Below, piece by piece: positions 56,391-64,000 of a DNA stretch of 64,000 nt; the first letter of the stretch is position 1; every line of letters starts with the position of its first letter. The stretch lies in the NCBI RefSeq assembly GCF_024580145.1, contig NZ_JANINI010000013.1, positions 1 to 64,000 of the forward strand, written 5' to 3'. This DNA is from Methyloversatilis sp. XJ19-49. GTDB taxonomy: Bacteria; Pseudomonadota; Gammaproteobacteria; Burkholderiales; Rhodocyclaceae. A program made the translations under genes and the position numbers. The notes beneath the pieces were generated by a model that was given only the letters and a program-made list of their open reading frames with translations, was not told the DNA's origin and made no database searches.

Positions 56391-57746
56391 ATGAGTCTGC
56401 GCATCAGGCTCACCCTCATCATTGCGTCCCTGATGTCCTTGCTGGTCGTTGCCGACAGCGTACGCAGGCTGTACGACGCCCACGATGACGCAGTCGCCGA
56501 GATGGAATCGGTGGCGAGGCTGGCGCACGCGCTGCTGCCCAGCGCGCTGTCGCCGCCTCCGATCGGCGTCAGTGCCGAAGCCCTTCTCGCCAGCATCCAG
56601 CTCACCCGGGAACTGAGCAGCCTGCGCCATCTGACGGTGGAAGTGCGGTCGGCAACCGGCCAGCTCATCCTCGGCTCGCGCAGCGGACCGCAGCAATCCG
56701 CGCCCTTTGCGCTGGGCTGGATGGGCGAGCGGCTGCGCAGCCGCTCGCCTCTGCGCAAGGACATCAAGGTGGGCCAGCAGGTCATCGGCTACTACCTACT
56801 GGTGCCCAATGCCGACGACGAACTGCGCGAGATATGGGACGACTATGTCAAGCAGACATCGATGGTCGCCGCGATCGGGCTGATCGCCTGCCTGATGGTG
56901 TTCTGGGCGGTCGGACGAGCGCTGTATCCGCTGGGCAGCGTGATGCGTGCGCTGTCGGCGATCGGCGAAGGACGGCTCGACGCGCGGCTGGAAAACGTCG
57001 GGCCGGGCGACCTGGCACCGCTGTCGGAATCGTTCAACAGCATGGCGTCCACCCTTGAAGCAGCGGTCGACGAACGCGCGCGGCTGCTGCGCAAGCTGAT
57101 CACGCACGAAGAAGAGATCCGCCACGCGCTGGCGCGCGACCTGCACGACGAGCTGAGTCCGTATCTGGTGGCGATCCACCCGCATGCACGGCTGCTGGCG
57201 GACGCCTGCGAAGGCCGGCCGGAACTGGCAGAACATCGAGAATCGGCACGCTGGATGTCGGAACAGGTCGGCCACATGCTGCGTCTGGTGCGCAATCTGC
57301 TCGAACACCTGCGCCCGCCCGACATCGAAGAGCTGGGGCTGGGGCACGCGCTGCGTGAACTGGGCAAGCAACGCAGCCGCTGTGCCGACGCGGCTCAGGT
57401 CAATTTCGATCTGCACGAAGATCTGGGCCAACTGTCGGCGATGCATGACATCACGCTGTACCGCATCGTGCAGGAATGCATGACCAATACCGTCAAGCAT
57501 GCGCGCTGCACCCGCATCGACATCCGGCTCGACATCGATCCCGCGGCGGGTCGGGTATCGCTGCGCGTGCGTGACGATGGCGAACCGCGACCGCACGCCA
57601 CACCCGAGAGTGGCTTCGGTCTGGTCGGCATGCGCGAACGCGCACTCGCGCTGGGCGGTGACTGCCGCGCCGGCCCGCGCCCCGAAGGTGGCTGGCAGGT
57701 CGATGCCTGGCTGCCGCTGAAAACTTCGCTACAGGAAAAGCCATGA
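56391..57746 (+). CDS. NarX-type sensor histidine kinase (HisKA_3)
   Basis: A 451-residue membrane kinase. TM1 is about 7-22, a periplasmic sensor 23-156, TM2 about 157-174, then HAMP 175-228. The HisKA_3 dimerisation region has His252 (HALARDLHDELSPYLV). The ATPase shows YRIVQECMTNTVKHAR, VSLRVRDDGEP and GFGLVGMRERALALGG. It overlaps the regulator gene (ATGA), so these are a pair. Its place after the TIR/CHAT run makes it a candidate controller, unproven. Confidence 0.93.
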   Translation: MSLRIRLTLIIASLMSLLVVADSVRRLYDAHDDAVAEMESVARLAHALLPSALSPPPIGVSAEALLASIQLTRELSSLRHLTVEVRSATGQLILGSRSGPQQSAPFALGWMGERLRSRSPLRKDIKVGQQVIGYYLLVPNADDELREIWDDYVKQTSMVAAIGLIACLMVFWAVGRALYPLGSVMRALSAIGEGRLDARLENVGPGDLAPLSESFNSMASTLEAAVDERARLLRKLITHEEEIRHALARDLHDELSPYLVAIHPHARLLADACEGRPELAEHRESARWMSEQVGHMLRLVRNLLEHLRPPDIEELGLGHALRELGKQRSRCADAAQVNFDLHEDLGQLSAMHDITLYRIVQECMTNTVKHARCTRIDIRLDIDPAAGRVSLRVRDDGEPRPHATPESGFGLVGMRERALALGGDCRAGPRPEGGWQVDAWLPLKTSLQEKP

Positions 57747-58426
57747 GCCTTCACAACCCGATCCGCGTTCTGCTCGTCGACGACCATGCCGTCGTACGCG
57801 CCGGCTACCGTCGCTTTCTCGAACACAACCGGGCAATGGAGGTGGTCGGCGAAGCCGGTACGTCGGACGAGGCCTATCAGCTGTTCCGCATGCTCAAACC
57901 GGACGTGGTCGTCATGGACATTTCGCTGCCCGGTGCCAGCGGCATCGAAGCCACGCGCCGCATGCTGGCGCTTGACAATCGTGCTCGCGTGCTGATGTTC
58001 TCGATGCATGCGCAACCGGCGTTTGCACGCCAGGCGCTGGAAGCCGGCGCAATCGGCTTCCTGACCAAGGACACCGAACCCGAAGCGCTGGTGCAGGCTG
58101 TGCTCGCCGCGGCGCAGGGGCGACGCACGCTCAGCCCGCGCGTGGCCGAACAGCTGGCGCTGGACAATGTCATGCCGGACGAAAAGCGGCTCGACGTGCT
58201 GACGCCCCGCGAATTCGAAATCTGCCGTCTGCTGCTAGCCGGCATGTCGGTCGACGAAATCGCCGACGCACTCAAGCTCAGTCCGAAGACGATATCGAAC
58301 CGCATGAGCGAAATCCGCCAGAAGCTCGACGTGCGCAGCGATGTCGAACTGGTGCGTCTGGCCACTGCCGCCGGACTGGTGCCGTGGGCGGCGCGACCGG
58401 ACGCAGCCGGCGATTTCGGACAGTGA
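57743..58426 (+). CDS. NarL/FixJ-family response regulator
   Basis: A 227-residue regulator. The receiver has LLVDDHAVVRAGYRRFLE, phospho-acceptor Asp59 (VVMDISLPGASGIEAT) and Lys109 (GFLTKD). The LuxR-type HTH lies at about 150-215: LTPREFEICRLLLAGMSVDE, IADALKLSPKTISNRMSEIR, the latter covering the recognition helix. It is translationally coupled to the upstream kinase. The target genes cannot be read from sequence. It converges on trmH with 15 bp between. Confidence 0.95.
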   Translation: MSLHNPIRVLLVDDHAVVRAGYRRFLEHNRAMEVVGEAGTSDEAYQLFRMLKPDVVVMDISLPGASGIEATRRMLALDNRARVLMFSMHAQPAFARQALEAGAIGFLTKDTEPEALVQAVLAAAQGRRTLSPRVAEQLALDNVMPDEKRLDVLTPREFEICRLLLAGMSVDEIADALKLSPKTISNRMSEIRQKLDVRSDVELVRLATAAGLVPWAARPDAAGDFGQ

Positions 58427-58441
58427 CCGGACGGTGACCGG

Positions 58442-59218
58442 TCAGCACGTCTGACGCTGACGCACCTGTTCGAACAGGCAGACCGTTGCCGCCATGGCCA
58501 CGTTCAGCGACTCGGCTGCGCCGGGCATCGGAATCCGTATCGCATCACTGGCCAGTGCGCTGATCGCCGGCGACAGCCCTGCGCCCTCATTGCCGAACAG
58601 CCAGGCGACCGGTCCGCGCAGGTCCAGGGCATAGGGCGATATCTGCGCATCCAGCCGCGTCGCGACGACCTTGCCGGTGAAGCCTTGCAGTAGCCCGGCC
58701 ACGTCGCAGTGCTCCCGGATGCGCAGGCTGAAATGGGCGCCCTGCCCGGCGCGCAGCACTTTCGGACTCCAGGCCTGGGCGCAGCCGGTGGTCAGCAGCA
58801 CGTCCACGACACCGGTCGCCCACGCGGCGCGCAACAGCGTGCCGAGGTTGCCGCTGTCCTGTATCGCGTCAAGCACCAGACAGTCACCGCGCACCGGTCC
58901 GGACGCTGCGCCGGGAATATCGATCAGGCCGAGCAGACCGGTCGGCGTGTCGGTCGGACTCAGATCGTCGAACAGGCCGTCAGCCAGCAACAGCACTGCG
59001 TCGCCGTGCTCGGCCAGCAGCGCCGACACATCCGGATGATGCAGGGCGCGTTCGGCAACGATGGCGAGCGACGGCCGGTGCCCGGAGTCCAGCGCACTGC
59101 GGAACAGGTGCAGGCCGTCGATCAGCGTGCTTGCGGTGTCGCGCCGTTCCTTCGACGACGTGGCGAGCTTGCGCAGGTGCTTGAACTGCGGATTGTCACG
59201 TGACTGGATGTGCTTCAT
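58442..59218 (-). CDS. TrmH/SpoU-family RNA methyltransferase
   Basis: A 258-residue SPOUT 2'-O-ribose methyltransferase. The knotted SAM-binding motifs are LVLDAIQDSGNLGTLLRAA (motif 1), WLFGNEGAGLS (motif 2) and IPMPGAAESLNVAMAATVCL (motif 3). An N-terminal substrate-binding domain begins MKHIQSRDNPQFKHLRKLA. It modifies rRNA or tRNA; the exact target is not determined. The ATG at 59218 overlaps the stop of the CopD-family gene. A longer reading fused upstream is rejected. Confidence 0.9.
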   Translation of the reverse strand: MKHIQSRDNPQFKHLRKLATSSKERRDTASTLIDGLHLFRSALDSGHRPSLAIVAERALHHPDVSALLAEHGDAVLLLADGLFDDLSPTDTPTGLLGLIDIPGAASGPVRGDCLVLDAIQDSGNLGTLLRAAWATGVVDVLLTTGCAQAWSPKVLRAGQGAHFSLRIREHCDVAGLLQGFTGKVVATRLDAQISPYALDLRGPVAWLFGNEGAGLSPAISALASDAIRIPMPGAAESLNVAMAATVCLFEQVRQRQTC

Positions 59219-59682
59219 CCGGCAACCAGCCAGCGTCCCAGCGTCGCCGTCGCGATGGTCACGAAACCCAGCGCGGTGTTGAAGCCGACCAGTTTGCGGA
59301 TCTGCGCCAGCGCGACGCCGCCGGCCGGCCAGTCGGATGCGTCGACAGCTCGCAGAAGCCGCCCGTACGGCGCGAAGAAGACGTGCATGAAAACGGCCAT
59401 CATGACCAGACCCGCGGCCAGCATCAGATGCCAGTGCAGCGGCGCATCCTTCATGCCGACCGCCAGCATCATGATCAGACCACTGACAAGGATGACTGCG
59501 ACGGCCGTCCATACCCACGGGAAGAAGCGGCCGAACACCGCGCGCCACAGACGCAGCCTGGCCGGCGGCTCAAGCTGGACCGCCGCGACCGGGCGCAGGC
59601 AGACATAGGCGAAGAACATGCCGCCGACCCAGATCGAGACGGCGGCGATGTGGAGGAACAACAACAGGGGGGTGGGCGACAT
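59215..59682 (-). CDS. CopD-family membrane protein
   Basis: A 155-residue protein with four membrane segments beginning PLLLFLHIAAVSIWVGGMFF, whose heme- or copper-coordinating His is typical of CopD/YbaN-like domains, with further His in HWHLMLAAGLVMMAVFMHVF. It may be a heme-binding or copper-export component. ATG 59682 is preferred to a start 12 codons upstream. It precedes and overlaps trmH. Confidence 0.85.
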   Translation of the reverse strand: MSPTPLLLFLHIAAVSIWVGGMFFAYVCLRPVAAVQLEPPARLRLWRAVFGRFFPWVWTAVAVILVSGLIMMLAVGMKDAPLHWHLMLAAGLVMMAVFMHVFFAPYGRLLRAVDASDWPAGGVALAQIRKLVGFNTALGFVTIATATLGRWLVAG

Positions 59683-59700
59683 GGCAGCGGATTCCGGTAA

Positions 59701-59730
59701 CCGTCCGCCGCGGCGCAATACCGCGGACGG
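59701..59730 (-). terminator. Hairpin between ahpF and the CopD gene
   Basis: Arms CCGTCCGC (59701-59708) and GCGGACGG (59723-59730) flank a 14-base loop, 44 bp beyond the ahpF stop. There is no T-run, so its function as a terminator is uncertain. Confidence 0.35.
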
Positions 59731-59773
59731 ACAGCCGGCATCTTACCGCCGCCGGTCGATGCCGCCTGCGGCC

Positions 59774-61363
59774 TCAGGCCGCGGCGGCCGCTTCCGGCGC
59801 CGAATGCCGGATCAGGTAATCGAATGCGCTGATTGCCGCCTTCGACCCTTCACCCATGGCGATGATGATCTGCTTGTACGGCACCGTGGTCACGTCACCG
59901 GCTGCGAACACGCCCGGAATCGACGTTTCGCAGCGGGCATCGATGTCGATTTCGCCGTACCTGGTCAGCGTCATGGACGAACCCTTCAACCATTCGGTGT
60001 TCGGCACCAGACCGATCTGGATGAACACGCCTTCCAGATCGACATGGTTCGGCTCGCCGCTCGCGCGATCGATGTAGTTCAGTCCATTGACCTTCTTGCC
60101 ATCACCGACGATGTCCTTGGTCTGCGCGTGCGTGATGACCCTGACGTTCGGCAGACTGTGCAGCTTGCGCTGCAGCACCGCATCGGCGCGCAACTGCTTG
60201 TCGAATTCGATCAGCGTCACGTGACCGACCACGCCGGCCAGGTCGATCGCCGCCTCGACGCCGGAATTGCCGCCGCCGATCACGGCCACATTCTTGCCCT
60301 TGAACAGCGGACCGTCGCAATGCGGGCAATAGGCCACGCCATGATTGCGGTATTCGCGCTCGCCCGGCACGTTGATTTCGCGCCAGCGCGCACCGGTCGA
60401 CAGGATGACCGAGCGACTCTTCAGCGTGGCACCGCTGGCCAGCGTCAGATGGATGTATCCGTCGCCGGCATCGGCTGCCGGCACGAGCTTTTCGACCCGC
60501 TGCAGGTTCATGACGTCGATGTCGTAGGCCTTCACGTGCTCTTCCAGCGCGGCGACGAGCTTGGGGCCTTCGGTTTCCTTCACCGAAATGAAGTTCTCGA
60601 TGCCCAGCGTGTCCATCACCTGACCGCCGAAGCGCTCAGCCACCAGCCCGGTACGGATGCCCTTGCGCGCGGCGTAGATCGCCGCCGCCGCACCGGCCGG
60701 TCCGCCGCCGACGACCAGCACGTCGAACGGTTCGCGAGCGGACACCTTCTCGGCTTCTCGTTCTGCGACCTTGGTGTCGAGCTTCGGCAGGATTTCCTCG
60801 ATCGTCATGCGGCCCTGACCGAAGTGCTGGCCGTTCAGGAAGATCATCGGTACCGCCATGATCTGGCGCTCTTCGACTTCCTTCTGGAACAGCGCGCCGT
60901 CGATCGTGACCGCGCTGACGCGCGGGTTCAATACCGCCATCAGGTTGAGCGCCTGCACGACGTCCGGGCAGTTGTGGCAGGACAGGCTCATGAAGACTTC
61001 GAAGTGGAAGTCGGCGTCGAGCGCCTTGATCTGGTCGATGACTTCCTGTTCCACCTTGGGCGGATGCCCGCCCGCCTGCAGCAACGCCAGCACCAGCGAG
61101 GTGAATTCATGGCCGAGCGGAATGGCCGCGAAGCGCAGCTTCATGTCGCCACCCTTGCGGTTGATCGAGAATGAGGGCTTGCGCTCGTCGTCATCGCGCG
61201 TCTCGACCAGTGTGATCAGATTCGACAGTTCGGCGATTTCCGCCAGCAGTGACTGCAGTTCGCGCGAAGCATCGCTGTCGTCCAGCGACGCCACCAGCTC
61301 TATCGGGTGGACAAGCTTCGTGAGGTAGGCCTGCAACTGGCCCTTGAGGGTGGCATCGAGCAT
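59774..61363 (-). CDS. ahpF: Alkyl hydroperoxide reductase subunit F
   Basis: A 529-residue flavoprotein disulfide reductase that recharges AhpC with NADH or NADPH. The N-terminal thioredoxin-like tandem has SCHNCPD (CxxC near residue 130). FAD binding is [21 protein letters not shown] and the second nucleotide site [19 protein letters not shown]. The redox-active CPHC is in [14 protein letters not shown]. Length is normal. I prefer ATG 61363 (MLDATLKGQ) to one 11 codons upstream. It lies 62 bp after the ahpC terminator on the same strand. Confidence 0.96.
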   Translation of the reverse strand: MLDATLKGQLQAYLTKLVHPIELVASLDDSDASRELQSLLAEIAELSNLITLVETRDDDERKPSFSINRKGGDMKLRFAAIPLGHEFTSLVLALLQAGGHPPKVEQEVIDQIKALDADFHFEVFMSLSCHNCPDVVQALNLMAVLNPRVSAVTIDGALFQKEVEERQIMAVPMIFLNGQHFGQGRMTIEEILPKLDTKVAEREAEKVSAREPFDVLVVGGGPAGAAAAIYAARKGIRTGLVAERFGGQVMDTLGIENFISVKETEGPKLVAALEEHVKAYDIDVMNLQRVEKLVPAADAGDGYIHLTLASGATLKSRSVILSTGARWREINVPGEREYRNHGVAYCPHCDGPLFKGKNVAVIGGGNSGVEAAIDLAGVVGHVTLIEFDKQLRADAVLQRKLHSLPNVRVITHAQTKDIVGDGKKVNGLNYIDRASGEPNHVDLEGVFIQIGLVPNTEWLKGSSMTLTRYGEIDIDARCETSIPGVFAAGDVTTVPYKQIIIAMGEGSKAAISAFDYLIRHSAPEAAAAA

Positions 61364-61392
61364 GGTTTGTTCAGCTTCCTGTTTTCGGACTG

Positions 61393-61441
61393 ACAAAATG
61401 AAACGCCCGGGCCAGGTGAATGAAACCCCTGGACCCGGGCG
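61393..61441 (-). terminator. Intergenic terminator between ahpC and ahpF
   Basis: A strong hairpin with arms CGCCCGGGCCAGG (61404-61416) and CCTGGACCCGGGCG (61428-61441), with one bulged A, is followed on the minus strand by TTTCATTTTGTC. It lies just after the ahpC stop and upstream of ahpF, so it probably attenuates transcription and keeps ahpF expression below ahpC. Confidence 0.8.
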
Positions 61442-61458
61442 CGTGCAACGGTGAAGCT

Positions 61459-62022
61459 TTAGATCTTGCCGACCAGGTCAAGCGACGGGACCATCGACTG
61501 CGCGCCCGGCGTCCACTTGGCGGGGCAGACTTCGCCCGGGTGCGACGTCACGTACTGGGCAGCCTGCACCTTGCGCAGCAGTTCCTTCGCGTCACGACCG
61601 ATGCCGAGTTCGACGATTTCGGCCATGCGGATCTTGCCTTCCGGGTCGATCACGAAGGTGCCGCGCAGCGCCAGACCGGCTTCTTCGATCATGACGTCGA
61701 AGTTGCGGGTGATGGCACCGGTCGGGTCGCCGATCATCGGGTACTTGATCTTGCGGATGGTGTCGGACGCGTCGGCCCAGCCCTTGTGAACGAAGTGCGT
61801 ATCGGTCGAAACCGAATAGATTTCGCAACCGATCTTCTGGAACTCGCCGTACATGTCGGCCAGGTCGCCCAGTTCGGTCGGGCACACGAATGTGAAGTCG
61901 GCCGGGTAGAACACGAAAGCCGACCACTTGCCCTTCAGGTCTGCTTCGGTGATGTCTACAAACTTGCCGTTGTGGTAAGTGGTTGCCTTGAAGGGTTTAA
62001 CGGTTGTTCCGACGAGGGACAT
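61459..62022 (-). CDS. ahpC: Alkyl hydroperoxide reductase subunit C (peroxiredoxin)
   Basis: A 187-residue two-cysteine peroxiredoxin identical in length to E. coli AhpC. The peroxidatic Cys47 is in [17 protein letters not shown] and the resolving Cys in [21 protein letters not shown] lies upstream of the ATG. Reduces H2O2 and organic peroxides with AhpF. An AT-rich perfect inverted repeat lies 62 bp upstream and may carry the regulator. Confidence 0.97.
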   Translation of the reverse strand: MSLVGTTVKPFKATTYHNGKFVDITEADLKGKWSAFVFYPADFTFVCPTELGDLADMYGEFQKIGCEIYSVSTDTHFVHKGWADASDTIRKIKYPMIGDPTGAITRNFDVMIEEAGLALRGTFVIDPEGKIRMAEIVELGIGRDAKELLRKVQAAQYVTSHPGEVCPAKWTPGAQSMVPSLDLVGKI

Positions 62023-62084
62023 CTGTATTCCTTTCTTTCTTCGTGGGTGGAGGAAAACATCTTATTTTCTAACCAAGCGGACTG

Positions 62085-62107
62085 AATTTTAGACTTAATC
62101 TAAAATT
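62085..62107. promoter_or_regulatory. Inverted repeat upstream of ahpC
   Basis: AATTTTAGA and TCTAAAATT are perfect 9-bp arms around CTTAA, 62-85 bp upstream of the ahpC start. An operator for a peroxide regulator is likely by position. It does not fit the four-part OxyR consensus convincingly. The next 216 bp (62108-62323) up to acr3 hold no gene. Confidence 0.5.
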
Positions 62108-62323
62108 TTTGCCACTCGTCACACACCGGCAGGATCAGCGCCTGCAGACACCCCGGATGACATGCCGGCCGAACCGCGGATCACGTCCACAATTCGATTG
62201 TACTCAATATGTAAACGCGTGCTGTAAAGCTTCATCCGCACGACACCACCGTCGCACGTTGGGGCACGCCTGACCTGAATCAAGACCTCCTCGAGAAAAT
62301 CAGGTTCCGCAAAAGGTGATGAT

Positions 62324-63334
62324 TCAAGTCGGGAAGCAGTGCCTGTTCCGGTTGGTGAACGCCACCAGCGACAGCATGACCGGTACTTCGACCAGCACAC
62401 CCACCACCGTTGCCAGCGCAGCGCCGGAGTGCAGGCCGAACAGCGAAATCGCCACTGCAACGGCCAGTTCGAAGAAATTCGAGGTGCCGATCAGGCAGGC
62501 CGGCGCGGCCACGCCATACGACAGCTTCATGCGACGCGCTGCGATGAAGGCAATGGCGAAGATGCCGTAGGTCTGGATGATCAGCGGAATCGCGATCAGA
62601 CCGATCACCAGCGGTTGTGCCCAGATCGTCTCCGCCTGGAAGCCGAAAAGAAGCACGACCGTGGCCAGCAGACCGACGATGGAAGCCGGTTTCAGGCGGG
62701 CCACGAAACGCACCAGCGCATCACCTTCTCGCAGCATGCGCCGTGTCAGCACACCGGCTACCAGCGGCAGCACGACATAGAGCAGCGTAGACAGCAGCAG
62801 CGTTTCCCAGGGCACCGCCACATCGGTCACGCCGAGCAGGAAGGCCGCGATGGGCGCGAATGCGAACACCATCACCAGATCATTCACCGATACCTGCACC
62901 AGAGTGTAGGCGGGGTCACCCTTCGTCAGCTGGCTCCACACGAACACCATCGCCGTGCAGGGCGCTACACCGAGCAGGATCATGCCGGCGATGTACTCGG
63001 TGGCCGACTGCGGATCGACCCAGGGAGCATACAGGTAACGGAAGAACAGCACGCCGAGGGCCGCCATAGTGAACGGCTTGACCAGCCAGTTGATGACCAG
63101 CGTGAGCACCAGGCCCTGCGGCCGGCGACCGACGTCTCGCACCGCCGCGAAGTCGATCTGGATCATCATCGGGTAGATCATCACCCAGATGAGCACCGCG
63201 ACCACCAGATTCACGTGTGCGAATTCCAGCGCCGCAACAGACTCGAAGGCACGCGGCGCCAGCAGACCGAGGCCCACGCCCGCCGCGATGCACGCCGCCA
63301 CCCAGACGCTCAGCCAACGTTCGAACAATCCCAT
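62324..63334 (-). CDS. acr3: Arsenite efflux permease ACR3
   Basis: A 336-residue permease of the BASS superfamily with about ten membrane helices that exports arsenite. Family residues include [34 protein letters not shown] with the essential cysteine, and [15 protein letters not shown] with the conserved Glu. It lies nine bp downstream of arsC, last of an arsenic cluster read from the window's right edge. Confidence 0.94.
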   Translation of the reverse strand: MGLFERWLSVWVAACIAAGVGLGLLAPRAFESVAALEFAHVNLVVAVLIWVMIYPMMIQIDFAAVRDVGRRPQGLVLTLVINWLVKPFTMAALGVLFFRYLYAPWVDPQSATEYIAGMILLGVAPCTAMVFVWSQLTKGDPAYTLVQVSVNDLVMVFAFAPIAAFLLGVTDVAVPWETLLLSTLLYVVLPLVAGVLTRRMLREGDALVRFVARLKPASIVGLLATVVLLFGFQAETIWAQPLVIGLIAIPLIIQTYGIFAIAFIAARRMKLSYGVAAPACLIGTSNFFELAVAVAISLFGLHSGAALATVVGVLVEVPVMLSLVAFTNRNRHCFPT

Positions 63335-63343
63335 GGCGTGGCC

Positions 63344-63835
63344 TCAGCGATCGGCCAGACTGCGCGCGGTCTGTTCAAGGCGAAGCGCATCCAGCCGTTC
63401 GGCCGGGAGCGCAACAAGTATTTCGAGCCGACGACGCATCAGCGCCATCGTGTCGCGAAAGGCCATCAGCCGCGCGGCGTCCGGGCCGGTCGTGGCGGAC
63501 GGGTCGGCATAGCCCCAGTGGGCAGTTGCCGGATGGCCCGGCCAGACCGGGCACAGCTCGCCGGCTGCGCTGTCGCACACGGTGATGATGAGGTCCATTT
63601 CAGGCGAACCGGATTCGGCGAATGTGTCCCAGCTCTTGCTGCGCACACCGGTAGTATCCACGCCTGCTTCGGCCAGCGCCTGCAGCGCGAACGGATTCAC
63701 CCGTCCTGACGGCTGGCTGCCGGCCGAAAACGCGCGGAAACGCCCCGCACCAAGATGATTCAGCAGGCATTCGGCCAGTATGCTGCGCGCAGAATTGTGG
63801 GTGCACAGGAACAGGACGTTCAGTGGCGCAGCCAT
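63344..63835 (-). CDS. arsC: Arsenate reductase, LMW-phosphatase type
   Basis: A 163-residue low-molecular-weight phosphatase-like arsenate reductase that reduces arsenate to arsenite for export by ACR3. The P-loop CTHNSARS (C-X5-R) starts at residue 11, with a further cysteine in VCDSAAGELCPVWPG and the WGYADPS general-acid Asp region. The ATG is one base from the upstream arsI stop. Its electron donor (thioredoxin or glutaredoxin) is not evident. Confidence 0.93.
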   Translation of the reverse strand: MAAPLNVLFLCTHNSARSILAECLLNHLGAGRFRAFSAGSQPSGRVNPFALQALAEAGVDTTGVRSKSWDTFAESGSPEMDLIITVCDSAAGELCPVWPGHPATAHWGYADPSATTGPDAARLMAFRDTMALMRRRLEILVALPAERLDALRLEQTARSLADR

Positions 63836-63836
63836 G

Positions 63837-64000
63837 TCAGCAACACCCGGAACCGGACGACTTGACACCGATGGCGAGCGGCTTGCCGCGCGTGACCGGC
63901 GCCTTGGGAGCGCAGCAGGCAGATGCCGCGTCAGCGGCCACCACAGCCGGGGCTTCGTTGAACACCGGGATGTCACCCAGCGTGTGGAAGTGTTCCCACG
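63837..64000 (-). CDS. ArsI/CadI-type glyoxalase-fold protein, C-terminal part
   Basis: The last 54 codons run off the right edge. The frame reads WEHFHTLGDIPVFNE, then SACCAPKAPVTRGKP, ending SSGSGCC. The WExFHT-type strand followed by a cysteine-rich tail is characteristic of ArsI/CadI family proteins, which cleave methyl-arsenic bonds or respond to heavy metals. Only the end is visible, so the assignment rests on this tail plus arsC/acr3 context. The start and any arsR lie outside. Confidence 0.7.
   Translation of the reverse strand, partial: WEHFHTLGDIPVFNEAPAVVAADAASACCAPKAPVTRGKPLAIGVKSSGSGCC

Noticed and set aside
59215-59548. Fusion of trmH with upstream sequence
   Set aside because: The extra part is out of frame with the CopD gene and has shadow composition; MKHIQSRDNPQF is the normal family start.

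Overview
The window is GC-rich, densely coded DNA. It reads like the chromosome of a respiratory betaproteobacterium. The supporting evidence is: PEP-CTERM exosortase substrates, a VC_2705/DUF4212-type acetate/solute symporter next to acetyl-CoA synthetase, ETF:quinone oxidoreductase, two fumarases, a lexA-imuA-imuB cassette and a DSF synthase. A Rhodocyclales-type organism (for example Methyloversatilis-like) is my best guess, but this rests on gene content only.

Layout. 1-0.6 kb holds tandem 202-bp repeats with REP-like palindromes. 0.6-3.8 kb has class II fumarase, a glutathione S-transferase and an alpha/beta hydrolase. 3.9-8.3 kb is a minus-strand proto-circadian operon, kaiC-kaiB-kaiB-hybrid histidine kinase. 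tRNA-Ser(GGA) follows at 9.0 kb. 9.2-13.7 kb carries the acetate module (symporter, DUF4212 partner, acs). 13.9-19.0 kb runs forward with YqhA, class I fumarase, a CPA2 antiporter, a YbdK-type ligase and a DUF456 protein. 19.0-20.6 kb encodes three pseudopilins. 20.7-24.0 kb has galE, slyD, a peroxiredoxin and a PEP-CTERM protein. 24.3-27.3 kb is the SOS mutagenesis cassette behind a clear LexA box; a short inverted-repeat-bounded element sits between imuA and imuB, and a second copy lies at 27.9 kb. 27.4-38.9 kb includes a MOSC protein, a FecR-domain protein, a PulE/GspE ATPase, an orphan RpfF-type DSF synthase, a ScsB/DsbD-thioredoxin pair, a spondin-type PEP-CTERM protein and an OmpR/kinase pair. 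39-48 kb is mainly housekeeping: uvrB, an aminotransferase, a nitronate monooxygenase, ETF-QO, an SPFH/NfeD pair and a class II histone-deacetylase homologue.

The most unusual locus is 48.1-56.3 kb. It is a forward gene run encoding a 42-codon ORF, a TIR protein with a membrane anchor and an exported C-terminal domain, an 1882-residue protein with two serine-hydrolase (lipase-like) domains followed by a CHAT caspase-like protease domain, an M15 zinc peptidase, and a small SLOG-like Rossmann protein. It is followed by a NarX/NarL-type two-component pair. The combination of NADase-type, protease, lipase and peptidoglycan-hydrolase modules suggests an uncharacterised immune or cell-death system.

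The window ends with trmH and a CopD-family protein, the ahpC-ahpF peroxide defence genes, and an arsenic cluster (arsI fragment, arsC, acr3). Most functions are assigned from recognisable motifs. Roles of the repeat elements, the TIR-CHAT locus and the operators are inferences.
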